From: Trogon surrucura
Lineage: Eukaryota > Chordata > Aves > Trogoniformes > Trogonidae
NCBI GenBank assembly: GCA_020746105.1
Contig: CM036628.1
Location: forward strand, 1,994,001 to 2,058,000
Direction: 5' to 3'
Length of the DNA: 64,000 nt
A model generated the notes under the pieces. It ran no database searches. It saw only the letters and a list, made by a program, of their open reading frames with translations, and was not told the DNA's origin. Shown in pieces: positions 13,029 through 25,130 of the stretch (positions within the stretch are counted from its first letter, which is position 1; every line of letters starts with the position of its first letter). The position numbers and the translations under genes are program-made.

Positions 13029-13243
13029 GCGGGGCGGCCTCGGCCTCCCCGAGCCCGGCAGCCGCCCAGCCCCTCCCGGCTCCGCACGGAGGGGAGCCAG
13101 AGCAGGGGCGAGAGGCGCCCCGGAGGGCCGCGGCTGCGGGCGGGGGCCGCGGGGGCCGCAGAGGCCGCCGCCGCCTCCCCTGGGCCTGGGCCTCTCCCTT
13201 CCCCGGGCCATTTTGAGAGTCCGCCTCCGGCCTCGCTACTCAC

Positions 13244-13400
13244 CGCCGGCCGCCGCCGCCTCCCCAGCTCCCGCTGTTCCGCTCTCCCCGCTCCTCAGCG
13301 GGCTCGCTCCCGCCTCGCCGCCGCTCCTCCCGTCCCCAAACAGCCGCAGCGCCTCGCCTCCCCTCCCTCTCCCCTCTCAGGCGGCCATTTTCTGCTCCAT
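13244..13400 (-). other. RLIM: Predicted RLIM non-coding first exon
   Basis: The minus strand reads GGCCGGCG|GTGAGTAGCG with the donor at 13243-13242, a near-perfect U1 site at the edge of the CpG island. The upstream limit near 13400 is a guess at the transcription start, next to the GGCGGCCATTTTCTG element at 13381. A spliced transcript would confirm it. Confidence 0.5.
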
Positions 13401-13590
13401 TGTTACCAAGGAACGGGGGACCGGAAGCGGCCGGCCGCCGAGCGGAAGTGAAGGCGCGCGCGCGCGCCTGCGCAGGCGCCGCCGCCGCCGCCGCCGCCGC
13501 CTCCTCCCTTCCCCGGGGGCGGGGCGCGAGGGGAGCGCGGACCAACGAGCGCGGGAGGACCGCGCGGGTAGAGCGGCGCTGAGGGGGGCG

Positions 13591-13692
13591 CCGCCATTTT
13601 GGAGAGGGGCGAAGGGCCCTGGGGGGGAAGGGGGGGGGGGGGGTGGGCGCGGAGGCGAAGCCGCTGCCGCCATTTTGGAGAGGGGCGAAGGC
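13591..13692. repeat. 77-bp-offset duplication containing YY1-like sites
   Basis: The string ccgccattttggagagg plus gcgaagg occurs at 13591-13615 and again at 13668-13692. The G-run at 13620-13643 lies between the copies. Each copy carries one GCCATTTTGG motif. Confidence 0.85.
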
Positions 13693-13986
13693 CCGAGGCC
13701 CTGGGGAAGAGGACGCGGAGCCTCCTCCTGCCCCGGCACGGGCGGTTCCGGAGCCCGGCGGTGCCCGCTCGTGATGCCCTTAGGGCGCCGCTGCCCCCAC
13801 AGGGGGCAGGCCCGGCGGTGTGGGGCCATTGGCGTGGCCAGACAACAGGTCGAAAACGGGCAGCGAGTGCTGGTGGCTCTCGGCGGGGACATTCCCCCTC
13901 CTCACCCTTTAATCGTGGCAGCGTTTCCCCCCTCACACGGGTTTTTCTCGGCTGCCCTACCCGGCGTTGGGCGTTAAAGGCAGTTG

Positions 13987-14283
13987 TCACAGAAGAGCCT
14001 GCGCTGGAGAAGACCTTTGAGATCGTTGAGCCCAACCGTTCATGGAACACCGACAAGTCCTCAACTAAATCGTGTCCCCAAGCACCACCCTGCCCTGAAC
14101 CCCCCCGGGATGGGGACCGCACCCCTGCCCTGGGCAGCCTCTTTCAGCAAAGAAATTCTTCCTAAGATCCAAACTAAATCTTCCCTGATGCAACTTGAAG
14201 CCATCTCCTCTTGTTCTATCACTTGAGCCTTGGTTGAACAGACCAACCTGGACCTTGCTACAACGCCCTTCATGTACTTGTCC
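13987..14283 (-). mobile_element. CR1 LINE, 3' fragment
   Basis: In minus orientation the element reads back from the cacagaa 3' terminus through gagatcgttgagcccaacc, then gggcagcctctttcagc and a degenerate ORF2 C-terminus, ending near ctacaacgcccttcatg. About 300 bp is 5'-truncated, as is usual for CR1. Confidence 0.85.
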
Positions 14284-17067
14284 TGTGTTGTGTAAGGTGA
14301 ATTTTGGTTTTCTGCGGTTTTTTTCCTCTCTTGCCACTTTTTTTCTGGCTGAAAAGAAATAGTTGGGAGACTACCAGGAGAGGAAAAAAAAAAAAAAAAA
14401 AGTCTCAATTTTGAGTCAAGGGAGCTTATATCATACCGAGTATCAGTGCTGGTTTCAGGAGAGGGAGAGGGTAAGACTCGTCTCCCACAGAGAACAGAAG
14501 GGATTCCCGCAGTTTTGAAAGGCTCCGTTTTAAAACCCGAAATGTCTGTCTCGCAAAGGGCTTGCGAGGAAGTCGTCTTCCTTCTCAAGCAAGATCCCGC
14601 ACGCAGAGGAAAAAGACAGTTCTGAGGATTTACGCGGTTTTAGGAAGCCCACGACACGCTTTCGCTTCTCCTTTTGGCTCTTTATTGTAACACCAGTGAG
14701 CCCACTGTCGAGTTTGGGAGCGGGCTGCATTTGAAGGTTGCTGAGACTTGAATGCGTAGAAAGACACAAGCCCAAATTTTGATGTCAATGAAGTTGCTTT
14801 CATAGAGTCAGAGTTTCAATCTTCCCCCTTCAGACTTGAGAACCCGGAGGCAGCGACCGCGTTCGTGGGGTCAGATCCAAGGCGTATTTCTCACCGGTTT
14901 TACTTGACACCGGGAAAGGAGCTGGGTTAGAAACTCACTGAACTGCAGGCTCTGATGCCAAAATCATGAGTAATGGAGCTTCATCTGGAGCAGAGGTAGG
15001 TCCCCAACTATATTTTTGTCGGAATAACCAGAACAGAAAGCACAGAAATTTGTTCCAGCTGCAGAAGAACAGCTGATACTTGGCATGTAGCTGGTGGGAT
15101 GGAGAGGCGATACCTAATCCAGCATAAAACACGCCTGCGGAAGGTTAACCTGTTTTTAAAAGCAAATTGGACTTGGGGGAAGCGAGTTTAAATCACTTTA
15201 GTCCTTTGCATCATCGCTGCAATACAGATCCTGCGTTACGGTTGGATTTACTGTGGGGTCAAACCGTGACCTGGCAACTCTGGTTTGGCTGTTGAGTGCG
15301 AGTAAAATTGAAAAAAAGGAAAAGGAAGGAGGGAAAACTTAAAGCAAGTTTGCAGTTTTAATGAACCAAAATATTCATCGCTGGGAAAAGCTGCCTTGTT
15401 CCTGACCCACGACAGATGGAGATTTTTACGTAGCGAGTGCACCCACCTCTGACAGACTCCAGTAGCTGGAGAAACGGAAGAGAGAGACCCCGGGGCTGGC
15501 TGTGGGTGCACACTTGGATTTTCTAACAGACGTCCCCGAGGCAGGCGAAAAGCTTCGTTCCCTCGTCAGACGTCGATGGTTCAATTGCTGAGCCAGCCAC
15601 CACGCACGTGGTGGTTCTGTGGGTTTCTGTGGCAGTTCTGTGGGTTTGCTAATTCACAGGATTCTGGGAATCAGCGGATCAGCGTCCGTCCGGGAGCTCC
15701 GACAGGAGACCTCAAAGAACCGAAGAGACGGGCGGCGACACGACCCAAGTGATTTGGGCATGAAAGCCAATCCTGCCTCTCCTCCCTAACTTCTCTGAAC
15801 ACCGGGCAAGGGCAGAGCAGGGTAAGAGTGACTTTGTTGGGCACCAAAGCAGCAAAACGTTGGGGATTATCACGCCGCTGGGAGGTGCAGCCCATCCTGC
15901 TCTTTGAGCAGAGGGATACGAGGGTGGTTTACGCTCCTCTCGGCAGTTTACGACATCGGGCACGTCATTTTGTTCGCTTCTCTCTTTCTTGCCCCCCTCA
16001 ATAAAGTACTTTTCATTGAGTAACCTCACCGAAAGCCTTGAAGATCACCAGAGGACTAAAACGAGGTGGCAGCTGCAGTCACGCTTCACCTCAGCGGCAA
16101 AAACTTGTCGCCGAGCTCCGGAGCAGACGGCTGAGGCAAAGGACTCGCCGGAGTTTCTTTGCAAATTCCCTCGCAGGGTCAATCAGGTGCAGAATAAGCT
16201 CTGATTTCCCAAACCCACGTAGTGGATTTCACCATCCAGTCGACGTTAATAACAATCAACGGCCCGTGCGCACGTATCTCCTTAACAGCTTTGACCAAAA
16301 GCTGTAGCGGCGCATTTCGAAAAGCTTGTGGGGGGGAAATATATTTGCGTGGAGAACTTTGCGGTATAGAGACAAAAAAATCCAACACTTATAGGAAAAG
16401 CGTGGTGTGATTCACGCTGAAGTGTTTTCAATTTGCTCGGGTATGAAGGAGAATTACAACACTTTTCCCCGGTAAGTTTAATGTCGTTTCCTTCAACGAG
16501 GGTAAATAAATTTGCTTTAAATCCCCCAGGGTCTTAAAATCTGGTTACTTGGTATGCGGTGCTAGATGAGAAAAATGCTGGTGGGTTTGGCTTTTTTTTT
16601 TTAAAAAATAATTTATTCACAACAGAGATAAGTAATAATCCAAATGCAGTGAGGTGAGATAAATCTGAATCTCTCGGGAGCTTCTAAACCTGGAGCAAAA
16701 AAAAAAAAAAAAATTTAAAAAATAAAAGACTTGACGAACTCCAATCCTTATATACTCAAAGTATCAGCAGAACTGGGTACCGAGCAGGCAGATAAAGTCA
16801 ATTTACACTCAGGTAGCAGCCTGGGACAAACCTGAGAGGAAACCTGAGGATATAACGATTCCTAACGGTCTTTTGCTCTTTTCTCCATCTCAGTGCACAG
16901 TTGTGGTTATTTTTTCAGATGCATTTTTTTAAATAATGTCCAGTAATCTTCTAAATTCTGATCTGGCTCTTGTTTGCCTGGCAGCGCTGTGCTCTCGGGA
17001 GAACTTATGGTACCGTCCCTCCGCATCCGAGCTCTTAAATTCCCAGCCTGGTTGGGGAGCGGGCGGA

Positions 17068-17172
17068 ATCGTTTCGGTTGGAAAAAAGATCTTTAAGATC
17101 ATGGAATCCAACCAACCACTCAGCACGGGCAGGGCCACCCCTAACCCCCATCTCTGCAGCAGCAGAACTCCC
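17068..17172 (-). mobile_element. CR1 LINE, short degenerate 3' fragment
   Basis: The segment ggttggaaaaaagatc, then tttaagatcatggaatcc and aaccaaccactcagc, followed by gggccacccctaacccc, matches the distal CR1 3' region on the minus strand. It is about 100 bp and diverged. Confidence 0.65.
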
Positions 17173-18287
17173 CGTGAGACGCGCTGCTGCTCATTAGGTA
17201 TAAAATCAGGTTTTGTCTTCTAATTCTTGCGAACGCCGATGTCTCTGGGATAACGCAGCCGTCCTGCTCAAATTTAGAAATGGCTTTAAAGGTTTCCGAG
17301 TCACTTGTTCTGATTCAGGGACTTGTCATTCGTCAGGGCTCGTTTTTTCCCTTTTCCTTCGGAGCAGCTCAGCCTCGCTTGGTCATAACAAACTCTTGGC
17401 CAGGTAGAAACGGTGACGAGTTTGAAAGCTTCAGAACCGCTTCAAACCAACCTTCACACGTCGGATTTCTGACGGCTTCCGAACGAAACGTGGAACAAAC
17501 ACGGCAGCTGATCTTTTTGCTCGGGGCGACGGCGCAAAGGTGGTTGCGGCCGGCCTGCTAAGGAGAGTGCAGCTGTTCCAGTTGGTGCTCCTGGCCTTTC
17601 CAAAGGCTGTTGGCAAGAGATCTGGGCAGCGCAGAAGCAGCAATTTTGACTGCACCCCCTGCTGCCCGTGGTTTTAAAGCCGGGCTGCTCTTTGCTTTTC
17701 AGACTGACTTTTTTCCCACATTTGCTTTGGGGAAAAAAGTTGAGTACAAAGAACGTGATAAACGCAGGACGCGTAAAGTCCTGTCGAATATTCCACGTAA
17801 ATGCACTGGAAAATAGAAATTCCTCAGGCTGTCTGCAGTCACTGCTGCAGGTAATGAAAGAGATAAATATTCAGCCGAGCGCGTGGTAGTTTTTTTAGCA
17901 CACAAACAGCTCTTTAAGGGGTAAAATCCATTCGCACTTTCACGGGTGCAGTCTCTAAGCTAGATCAGTCTGATGCAGTGTGGATAAGGCCCAAAGGATT
18001 GATCTCATGATGTTTACTGTCAGTCTCTACCTAGTTAGGTTGCACAAAAAGAAAAAATTAGGCTATAGAGGAATTAGTAAATTGGAGAGTGTCGCAATTC
18101 GTACAATCCCATCGTTGAGACGCTTGACTTTGTGCGGACAGAGTGCTTCGTCACTGTGCCCGATGCAGCGTTCAGGCACCGGCTGACCAGGACTAACCTA
18201 CGTCAAAGGGATTTTTAAACCAACTCAACAATAGTAAAACATAGGGAAAAAAAAAACAAACCCAACCAAACCTCTTGTAACATCATA

Positions 18288-18452
18288 GAGTCGAGGGAGG
18301 GTGTGGAATCTCCTTCTTTGGAGACATTCAAAACCCGCCTGGACACGTTCCTGTGCGCTCTGCTGTAGGTGATCCTGCTCTGGCTGGGGGGTTGGACTGG
18401 ATTATCTTTGAGGTCCCTTCCAACCTCTAACGTTCTGTGATTCTGTGATATC
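18288..18452 (+). mobile_element. CR1 LINE, 3' end
   Basis: Plus-strand CR1 3' terminus. A remnant of the ORF2 C-terminus ([20 protein letters not shown]-like) is followed by aggtgatcctgctctgg and ggtcccttccaacctc, and it ends in two attctgtga units. About 165 bp. Confidence 0.85.
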
Positions 18453-21400
18453 CGTTCCGAGTGTGTCAGCCCCTTCCGCAACACTTCTGTCCAAAGTGGG
18501 TCTGTAGGACGGGATGAACTTCTAAAACCTTCCAAGAAGACGTTGTAACGTTAGGAAACCTTCGTCAAGGTAACCAGGCGCCTTCCCGAACGTCACGGTT
18601 TGAAGAAGTAGCGCTGGTGGGATAAACCTTCGGTTCGTGACCTTTGCCTTCCGCGATAGCTCGGTTGAGAAGGAGGAACGGTGCCAGTCAAGGCGACAAA
18701 CGCTAACTGGACTGAAAGCCAACCGGCAGGTCTCCAAGTGCGATTGTAAGGAGGAGCATCACCGAGCAAGGCGCAGCTGCCTTCCTCGCCGTTCTCGACC
18801 CTACGCTACTTAACGTGACCCGTAAGAAAATATGAAATCATTACTGGCGAGCCGCGTGTGCCCCGAAGTTAGGGGCAGGTCACTGGTACCAAACCTGATC
18901 TGGATCACTTAATGAGCTCACCTTAAGTAAACAGCACGTTCCTCGAACGCCACCACATGTAAAGCTGTCAGCCTCAGAGCGGGGAGGCAGCTGGGCTACG
19001 GGGTGGGTGACAAAGTCAGAGGAAGCAGCGATTCGGAAGAGGAATAATCAGCTGAACGCAGCGCCTAATGAGACGCTCTGCCAAGAGGAGCTAATGCTGC
19101 CAGGCATCCAAACAGAGGGACACAAAGGAAGACAAGGGAGGTTTTATTACCCCTGTTGGGGGTTCCAGGAAGGCTTCCCCGAGGGCTGGAAAACACACCT
19201 TCGCGAGAAAATGCCCGAGGAGCGCAGTTTGTGAAGAAATAGAGGGTGAAGGGACATTTTAATTGCCGTCTGCAGGAAGGCGCAGGGCAGATCTAACACC
19301 CGCGTGTTGGGCAGCTGGACGTCAAAGTAAGTTGTGGTGAATTTTTAGCGGTGGGAAAAGTTGTGCATTGAAACACAATTTGCTGACTGCGGCATCACTG
19401 AGGAATCACTGAAAATACTAAATGAGATTTTTAATTTTTTTTTCCTTTCCCAAAGGGAACGCCCTAGCTTGGACAAGAATTAAGAGAAAAATCGGGGAAA
19501 GAGAAAGCGGGGAAACATGGGATGGAAGGAAGAAATCTCTTTCAAAGACATTTTCCTACTGAGTGTTGCTGCTCGCCCTCTTATTTACACCCAAAACACG
19601 GATGTGACGGTCACTCACCAATTCACATCTTCGGGTGTGATTTTGAGCGCCTCACGTGCAGCTCGAGCGAGCGTCGGTGACTTTGGGTCCCGGCGTCTGG
19701 GTCACCGCGGGGCTCGCAGGGGAAGCCGGTGTGGGTTTCTGCCTGCTCCCTTCCTGCAGCTGTTTCAACAGCAAATGCTAATTCCTCTCTCAATGTTCGG
19801 CTCTTTCTGGGAATTTAAAAATAACTCGCCTAATGAAGCGGCGCTGAGCAGCTCACACGTCCAGACGGGTAGGAGTGAAACGCTGCAGCTGGGAAAGCAA
19901 AGCCGGCCGCGGTGGCGGTGCCTTGGAACGAGTCCCCCAAGGCCCTTTTTTCAAATAATCCCAGGCCAGCTGAAACGAATGTGGGAAGAAATTCAGAAGG
20001 AGGGAGAATCATGCCAAAGGGCCTGGAACTTGGGAGGACACTTCTGGGTGAGCTGCAATCAGTCCCATCCTCTGACAGCCCTTTGGCAATGCCGTTTAAT
20101 TACTCCCTTACAGGCAGGGTTTGATGTCTGTGTTCTATAGCAGGGACATCCAGAACATGAAAGAAGAATGTGGCGCTTACTGGATGTTTTTATAAAGATC
20201 GGTGAAGCTCCTTGTCCCTCGTTAGAGCAACAAGAAGCTGAGCACGGAGAGACAAAACCGTCCAAGGGCAGCCACCAAAGCACGAGCTGAGATACTCACA
20301 GCCGATGGCAGTTTTCAGTTTCTCCCTCAAAGCCACCTTGCTTTGTTACTCATTTTTGACTTTCTGTCCTCTGCCCCCATCCTCGTTCAAGTGCACCCTG
20401 CGATGAGCGCATCTGCCTCGACAGGACAGGACGAGTGGGAACTAAGGGTGCACATCCCTGGATCTCCAAACAGAGCTGCAGAAGTGATTGAAAAACAAGC
20501 TGGGCACGATATGCTGGGCAGCAAAATTGCCGTGGAAAGGCACCACGGGGTCCAGACAGATACCTGGCTTCTTACTTTGGGCTTCTTACTTTCCTCTGCC
20601 TGCTTCTCACCTTCTTGGATTAATTTGCAACGTTACTGTTTTCTTGTTCTTTCGAATTAAATCCTTTTCGGCGCAAGTCCTCGAGGTTTCGGACTTGCTT
20701 CTGCGGGTGCTGTAATGCTTATCAAAGAATAAATGTTGCTCTCACTAATATATCAATGATAAAATTATTATTTTATTTTTTTTCCCCCCAGCTAGATGAA
20801 TGATTATTACACTCTTCGAATCAATTCTCATTTTTCTTTAATTGCTTCTGATGCCTTTGACATCCACAGGTTCTCCACTCCAGCCTGGGAGGCTACCAGG
20901 GTAACTCAGCAACCTCCCCACCTGCGTGAGAGCAGATTATTGATCCTGGAAGGCTGGTGGTTTGATTTGGGGCAGAGAGGCTGAGGAAAGCACCTGTCAG
21001 AAGAGTTTGCTGGGAGGAACTCACGTTACTCCCTGTGTTAACCCTACGGAGAGCCAGGGGCTCGTTTCCAACAAGAAAGATCTTAAATAGTCTCCGTCGC
21101 CAATGCCGGCGTTATCCAACGGGAGAGGAAGGAGGGGTAAATTCCTTAAAAATAATCTTCCCGGTGTTAAATACCGTGGTTAAGCAGGCTGCCTTTCTCC
21201 TCCTTGGTGTGAAACTGCCCGGTTTGTCACTGGTTTCTGCCCTGCCCTGTGCACCCTCCTCTGCTGCAGCGAGGGCTGGCTCCACACCCCTCCGCTTCGG
21301 CAGCCGCCGCCGTGAAACCGTGCCCTTATCTCTCAGCCTGCAGTTTACGCTCGGTCTCTTTATTTTCCTTCGTGCAATCATTTCTGCCTTTCGTCGTGAT

Positions 21401-21897
21401 AAATACCAGACTGTTGAATCTCTGGGGCTGCCAAGAAACGCATCTCAGCGTAGAACAAATAGAGCTGCTATTTTATTTTTATTTTTTTAATTCCTTCCTT
21501 TAGTTTAACATTTATTCCTGCTATTGTTGCCCGTAGAAGGATAAAATAGGGCTGCGTCTTGCTAGCGAGTTGCGCCAGATACACGAGATGAAAGAATAAA
21601 AAACAGGATGTACCGAAGGCTACGAAGACTTAATGTTATGTTGAGAGAGTCAAGCAAAGGATGTGATAATGCACAGTTCATTATACAGGTGCACTGGCGC
21701 TCGCAACAGGATCAAACCCGACTGACTCATCTGTAGGTCACGTTCCTTGTACGGCTCAGAATTGGCAGAGATTTTCTTCCGTCTGTGCTGGTCGTGCGCC
21801 GAAAGAGGAGCACGTCGGTCACAGTCCTGCACTCCAGCTCAAGGTTTCCACAATCACGCGGTGTAAGGCAGAGAGGATCCTGCTCATCACGGCTTTC

Positions 21898-22475
21898 ACA
21901 GAATCACAGAATCACAGAATGTTAGAGGTTGGAAGGGACCTTAAAGATCATCTAGTCCAACCCCCCTGCCGGAGCAGGATCACCTACACTAGAGCGCACT
22001 GGAACGCGTCCAGGCGGGTTTTGAATGTCTCAAGAGAAGGAGATTCCACAACCTCCCTGGGCAGCCTGTTCCAGTGCTCGGTCACCCTCACAGTAAAAAA
22101 GTTTTTCCTCATATTTTTCTGGAACCTCCTGTGTTCCAGCTTCCACCCATTGCCCCTTGTCCTGTCAGTGGACGCCGCTGAAAAGAGCCTGGCTCCATCC
22201 TCCTGACATTCCCCCTTGACATATTTATAAACATTGATGAGGTCACCCCTCAGCCTCCTCTTCTCCAAGCTAAAGAGATTCAGCTCCTTCAGCCTTTCCT
22301 CATAAGGGAGATGCTCCACTCCCTTCACCATCTTTGTGGCTCTACGCTGGACTCTCTCAAGCAGCTCCCTGTCCTTCTTGAACTGAGGGGCCCAGAACTG
22401 GACACAATATTCCAGATGTGGCCTCACCAGGGCACTTTGGCTCCACATCTGAAGACGTTTTTTTTCCATTTCTAC
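21898..22475 (-). mobile_element. CR1 LINE, well-preserved 3' part of ORF2
   Basis: This minus-strand CR1 fragment ends in three tandem acagaatc units at its 3' terminus (21898-21920) and is 5'-truncated near 22475. It retains an uninterrupted ORF2 C-terminal frame with typical CR1 phrases: [60 protein letters not shown] and [17 protein letters not shown]. The catalytic reverse transcriptase core is missing, so it cannot move by itself. It is less decayed than the other copies in the window. Confidence 0.93.
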
Positions 22476-23269
22476 TTTTTGAAGGCCTTCCCTGCTCAAA
22501 GAGACAATGCGCAAAAAGACAGGCGACGCGTGGCACGCGGCAGACAGGCTGGTATGGCAAGCTTTACCCAGGGTATTTGCTCTAGACCCTCGTCCGATGC
22601 CGAGTCACCCTCTGAAGGGGCGATGCTTTGAGAGGCGAAACCAACTCACGCAAGCGATCGCCGGCTGCTGCCGCGGCAGCTCGTGCCATGTTTTCAGACA
22701 GTGGGACTCCGTGTTTCCTGTTCTCCTTGATGCCTGTGTCCCCACTCAGCCACTATTCTTGAGACACATCTGCCACACGACCTGGCTAATAAAATGCCTT
22801 GTGCTCCAGAGAACACGTCCCTGAAGGACTTTTCTCTCTGCAGGTGGATTTGCTGTCTGAAGGTGCCTTCATAACCACCCACCCCTACTGTTATTTCCAT
22901 TAAAAGGCTGGAAGCCTAATCTTGCATAATTACGGAGTCTAGAAGATCTGCAAATGAATTCTGATGGTAAAGGAAAAAAAAAATATGCAGGTATAGACAA
23001 GAAGACATAGAAGTGCTTCATGCAGGAAGCAAAGAGATGCAAGATGCAAAATTCCACTCAAATTCACTTGTGTTTAGGTGCTTCTGTCCCCCAGAGACAG
23101 GGATCAATAAGAGCCCACAATGTCATTTTGGCTGCCTGGGCTTTCTCTCCAGGAGAAAAGGAAAGGCTCTGGAATGGGTACCTCTGGGTGCATCTGCTGG
23201 CTGGTCCCTCTCCTAGGTGACAGTTGCTTCCCTTTATGACTTAATATATAAAGTGTAAAAGAAAGATCT

Positions 23270-23712
23270 GGTCAGGAGCCCAACTAGAACATGGAAGAAG
23301 AGGCTGGATGCTTATCAGGACTGGGCAAGAGGACGAGCCGAGATGGGAGCCAGCATGGGGAGGTGGAGATGATGGGCAGGGATGGGTGGGACCGACGTCC
23401 CCGTCCTCCCACAGCTGGGAGCAGCGCCGCGAAAAACCAAAATCCAGCACTGCTGACAAGAAGGGCAAGCGGAAACGGCGAGCTCGTGTGAGGAGGAACG
23501 AGGCAAAGGAGGGAAGCGATGAAAACCTTGAGGCAGTGATAGGCAGGAGATGAAGATCAGAAGGCAAGAGGGCAAATGGTTGGCTCAAGGCGATTTCTGA
23601 ATTTTAGGGTCAGTCAGCAGAGAGATCACTTTTACAGACACAGAGGAGGGTCAGTGCCACACCCTGAGGGATCGGGGCTCTTCATCCTCTCCACAAAACA
23701 GCTCCCCCAGCC
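23270..23712. repeat. Unidentified dispersed repeat, copy 1 (uninterrupted)
   Basis: A segment beginning caggagcccaactagaa and ending near gggctcttcatcctctcc recurs, at high visible similarity, in two pieces at 31845-32120 and 33765-33896. Shared landmarks include ctgggcaagaggacgagccg, gacgtccccgtcctcccac and gggtcagtcagcagagagat. I do not recognise the family. It lies about 200 bp from an ERVL LTR remnant and may belong to an ERV interior, but nothing proves this. Confidence 0.75.
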
Positions 23713-23894
23713 CATCAAGGCCACCGGTGTGAGGACAAAGCACGGGGCCGCTGTTTGTACCAACATGTTCCCAAGCTCAGCAAAACGAAGAGATAAGCTG
23801 TGCAGCCAACAAACTCCGTGACCCGCGCAGAAGCTCGACCCTTAATAACTCCTAGAGCTACAGCTTGTTTAACACAAAACTGCCATTGTCTCCT

Positions 23895-24110
23895 GCCCCC
23901 ACGTTGGGTGCCAAAAAAACACCGTTGGGTGCCAAAAAGGACCGTGGTGGCTTGACCTTGGCTGGGTGCCAGGTGCCCAACCAAGCTGCTCTCACTCCCC
24001 TCCTTGGCAGGACGGGGAGAAAACATGATTAAAAATAAAAACAAACCCCGCATGGGTCAAGGTAAAGACAGTTTATAATAAAGCACAAACGAAGGCTGCG
24101 CACAGAAGCA
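23895..24110 (-). mobile_element. Avian ERVL-type LTR retrotransposon remnant
   Basis: Read on the minus strand, this contains TTGGCACCCAACGTGGGGGC, which resembles the primer-binding-site region of avian endogenous retroviruses. Upstream of it lies LTR-like sequence matching a common avian ERVL signature: on the plus strand, gaccttggctgggtgccagg, then caaccaagctgctctcactc and cctccttggcaggacggg. A direct duplication of gttgggtgccaaaaa sits near 23901 and 23923. No viral gene remains. The exact ends are uncertain. Confidence 0.6.
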
Positions 24111-25111
24111 AAGGAGAACAAAGGAGTTATTTTCTGCTTCCCCTCAGCAGGTGATGTCCGTGCACGTGGGTTACTCCTTTTTGGGTGGAAGAAATCGGAA
24201 AAGTGCTTCGCAGGTGCAGAAGCCCAGGCAGAAGGAGGGGAGTGCTCGAGAAGTTTTTAGATGGTGAGAAAGTGAACAGGACATGAGGATGGGGGAGATA
24301 TTCAGTGGAACGGGGGAAAATGGAAATTTTGCGTCTTGAAAGATAGCGAAACCAAAAAAAGAAGAGGGAGAATGTGACCATCCCAGTTGCTTCTTTACAC
24401 CCAGAACACAGCACCATGCGGATGTAATGACTCTGCCTCATCTCCCCTGGCATCGCTCACGACGTAACTTTAACTAGGGACAGCAAAATGGCAAAAAACC
24501 CGAGCAAATTAAAAAAGGCAAAGAAATTACAAGGGCTTTTTGCTGCCTTTAGCAGCGAAACACAGCGAATCCCGTGCTTCTGAGCAGTGTCGCTGTTGGG
24601 TATTTAAATCACACACACGCTTTCCAGGCTTGCGATAAAATAAATAATTCAGGTAAGGCTGCAGACCTGTGCGTCTTCCGAGCGTGTGAGCTTCAAAGCG
24701 TCGTCACGCACCAGCCGAGTAGGAAATGCAGGAGCAAAGTTTCAGTCCTACCGCAAAGGGGGCACCATCCACCTTCATCATCAATAGTTCTACGTCCATC
24801 CCGGTCACGGCATGGAGAAAGCTCTCCAGTGACCACAAGTGCTACTAGAGAAACAAAAAACCAGTCCCTTGTTTGCGTTAAACTTGTTGGAGCTTGAGAT
24901 CTTTGGAATCTTTTTTTTTTTGTCTCTCATTTAGATGAAATGTATTGCAGAGTTCGAAAATTATGGAAATGGCCCAGAAGACAGGCTGGCGACGCAATTA
25001 CAGCGGCTCGCTTTCCTTAAGAAATCGGCTTAAAACCCCCGCTGATTGGAGAAATGGCCTCACAGCCCATTATTCGGTGGCCATTTACATTTCAAGGTCC
25101 CCGTCGCCAAC

Positions 25112-25130
25112 GAGAGAGAGAGAGAGAGAG
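25112..25130. repeat. (GA)n microsatellite
   Basis: About nine and a half uninterrupted GA units. Confidence 0.9.

Larger units (their letters stand above)
3256..13243 (-). other. Presumed RLIM 5' intron(s), no other gene recognised
   Basis: About 10 kb lies between the first coding exon and the CpG-island donor at 13243. It contains a TA-rich tract (4679-4872), A-runs near 8180, 11390 and 12090, a short CR1 3' end near 9450, a three-unit 'caaggtgcccac' repeat near 10875-10905, and many short reading frames with no family resemblance. Mammalian RLIM has more than one non-coding exon, so another may lie in here; none could be identified by eye. The segment 9.7-10.7 kb is richer in CpG than its surroundings. 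Confidence 0.6.
12560..13900. promoter_or_regulatory. CpG island, probable RLIM promoter
   Basis: This is the densest G+C and CpG stretch of the window. It includes an alternating CG run at 13454-13467, a (GCC)n run at about 13477-13503 and several GGGCGG-like boxes. It contains four GGCCATTTTG- or GCCGCCATTTTGG-type motifs (near 13206, 13383, 13593 and 13666) that resemble YY1 sites. A consensus splice donor on the minus strand (GTGAGTA at 13243) follows. Its position upstream of the RLIM 5' splice acceptor makes it the likely RLIM promoter. Divergent transcription to the right is possible but unsupported. The long reading frames here are GC-driven artefacts. Confidence 0.75.

Noticed and set aside
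13213-13977. Long open frames (up to 254 codons) on both strands in the CpG island
   Set aside because: GC-rich sequence has few stops. The translations are Arg/Ala/Gly/Pro filler in all frames, without motifs.
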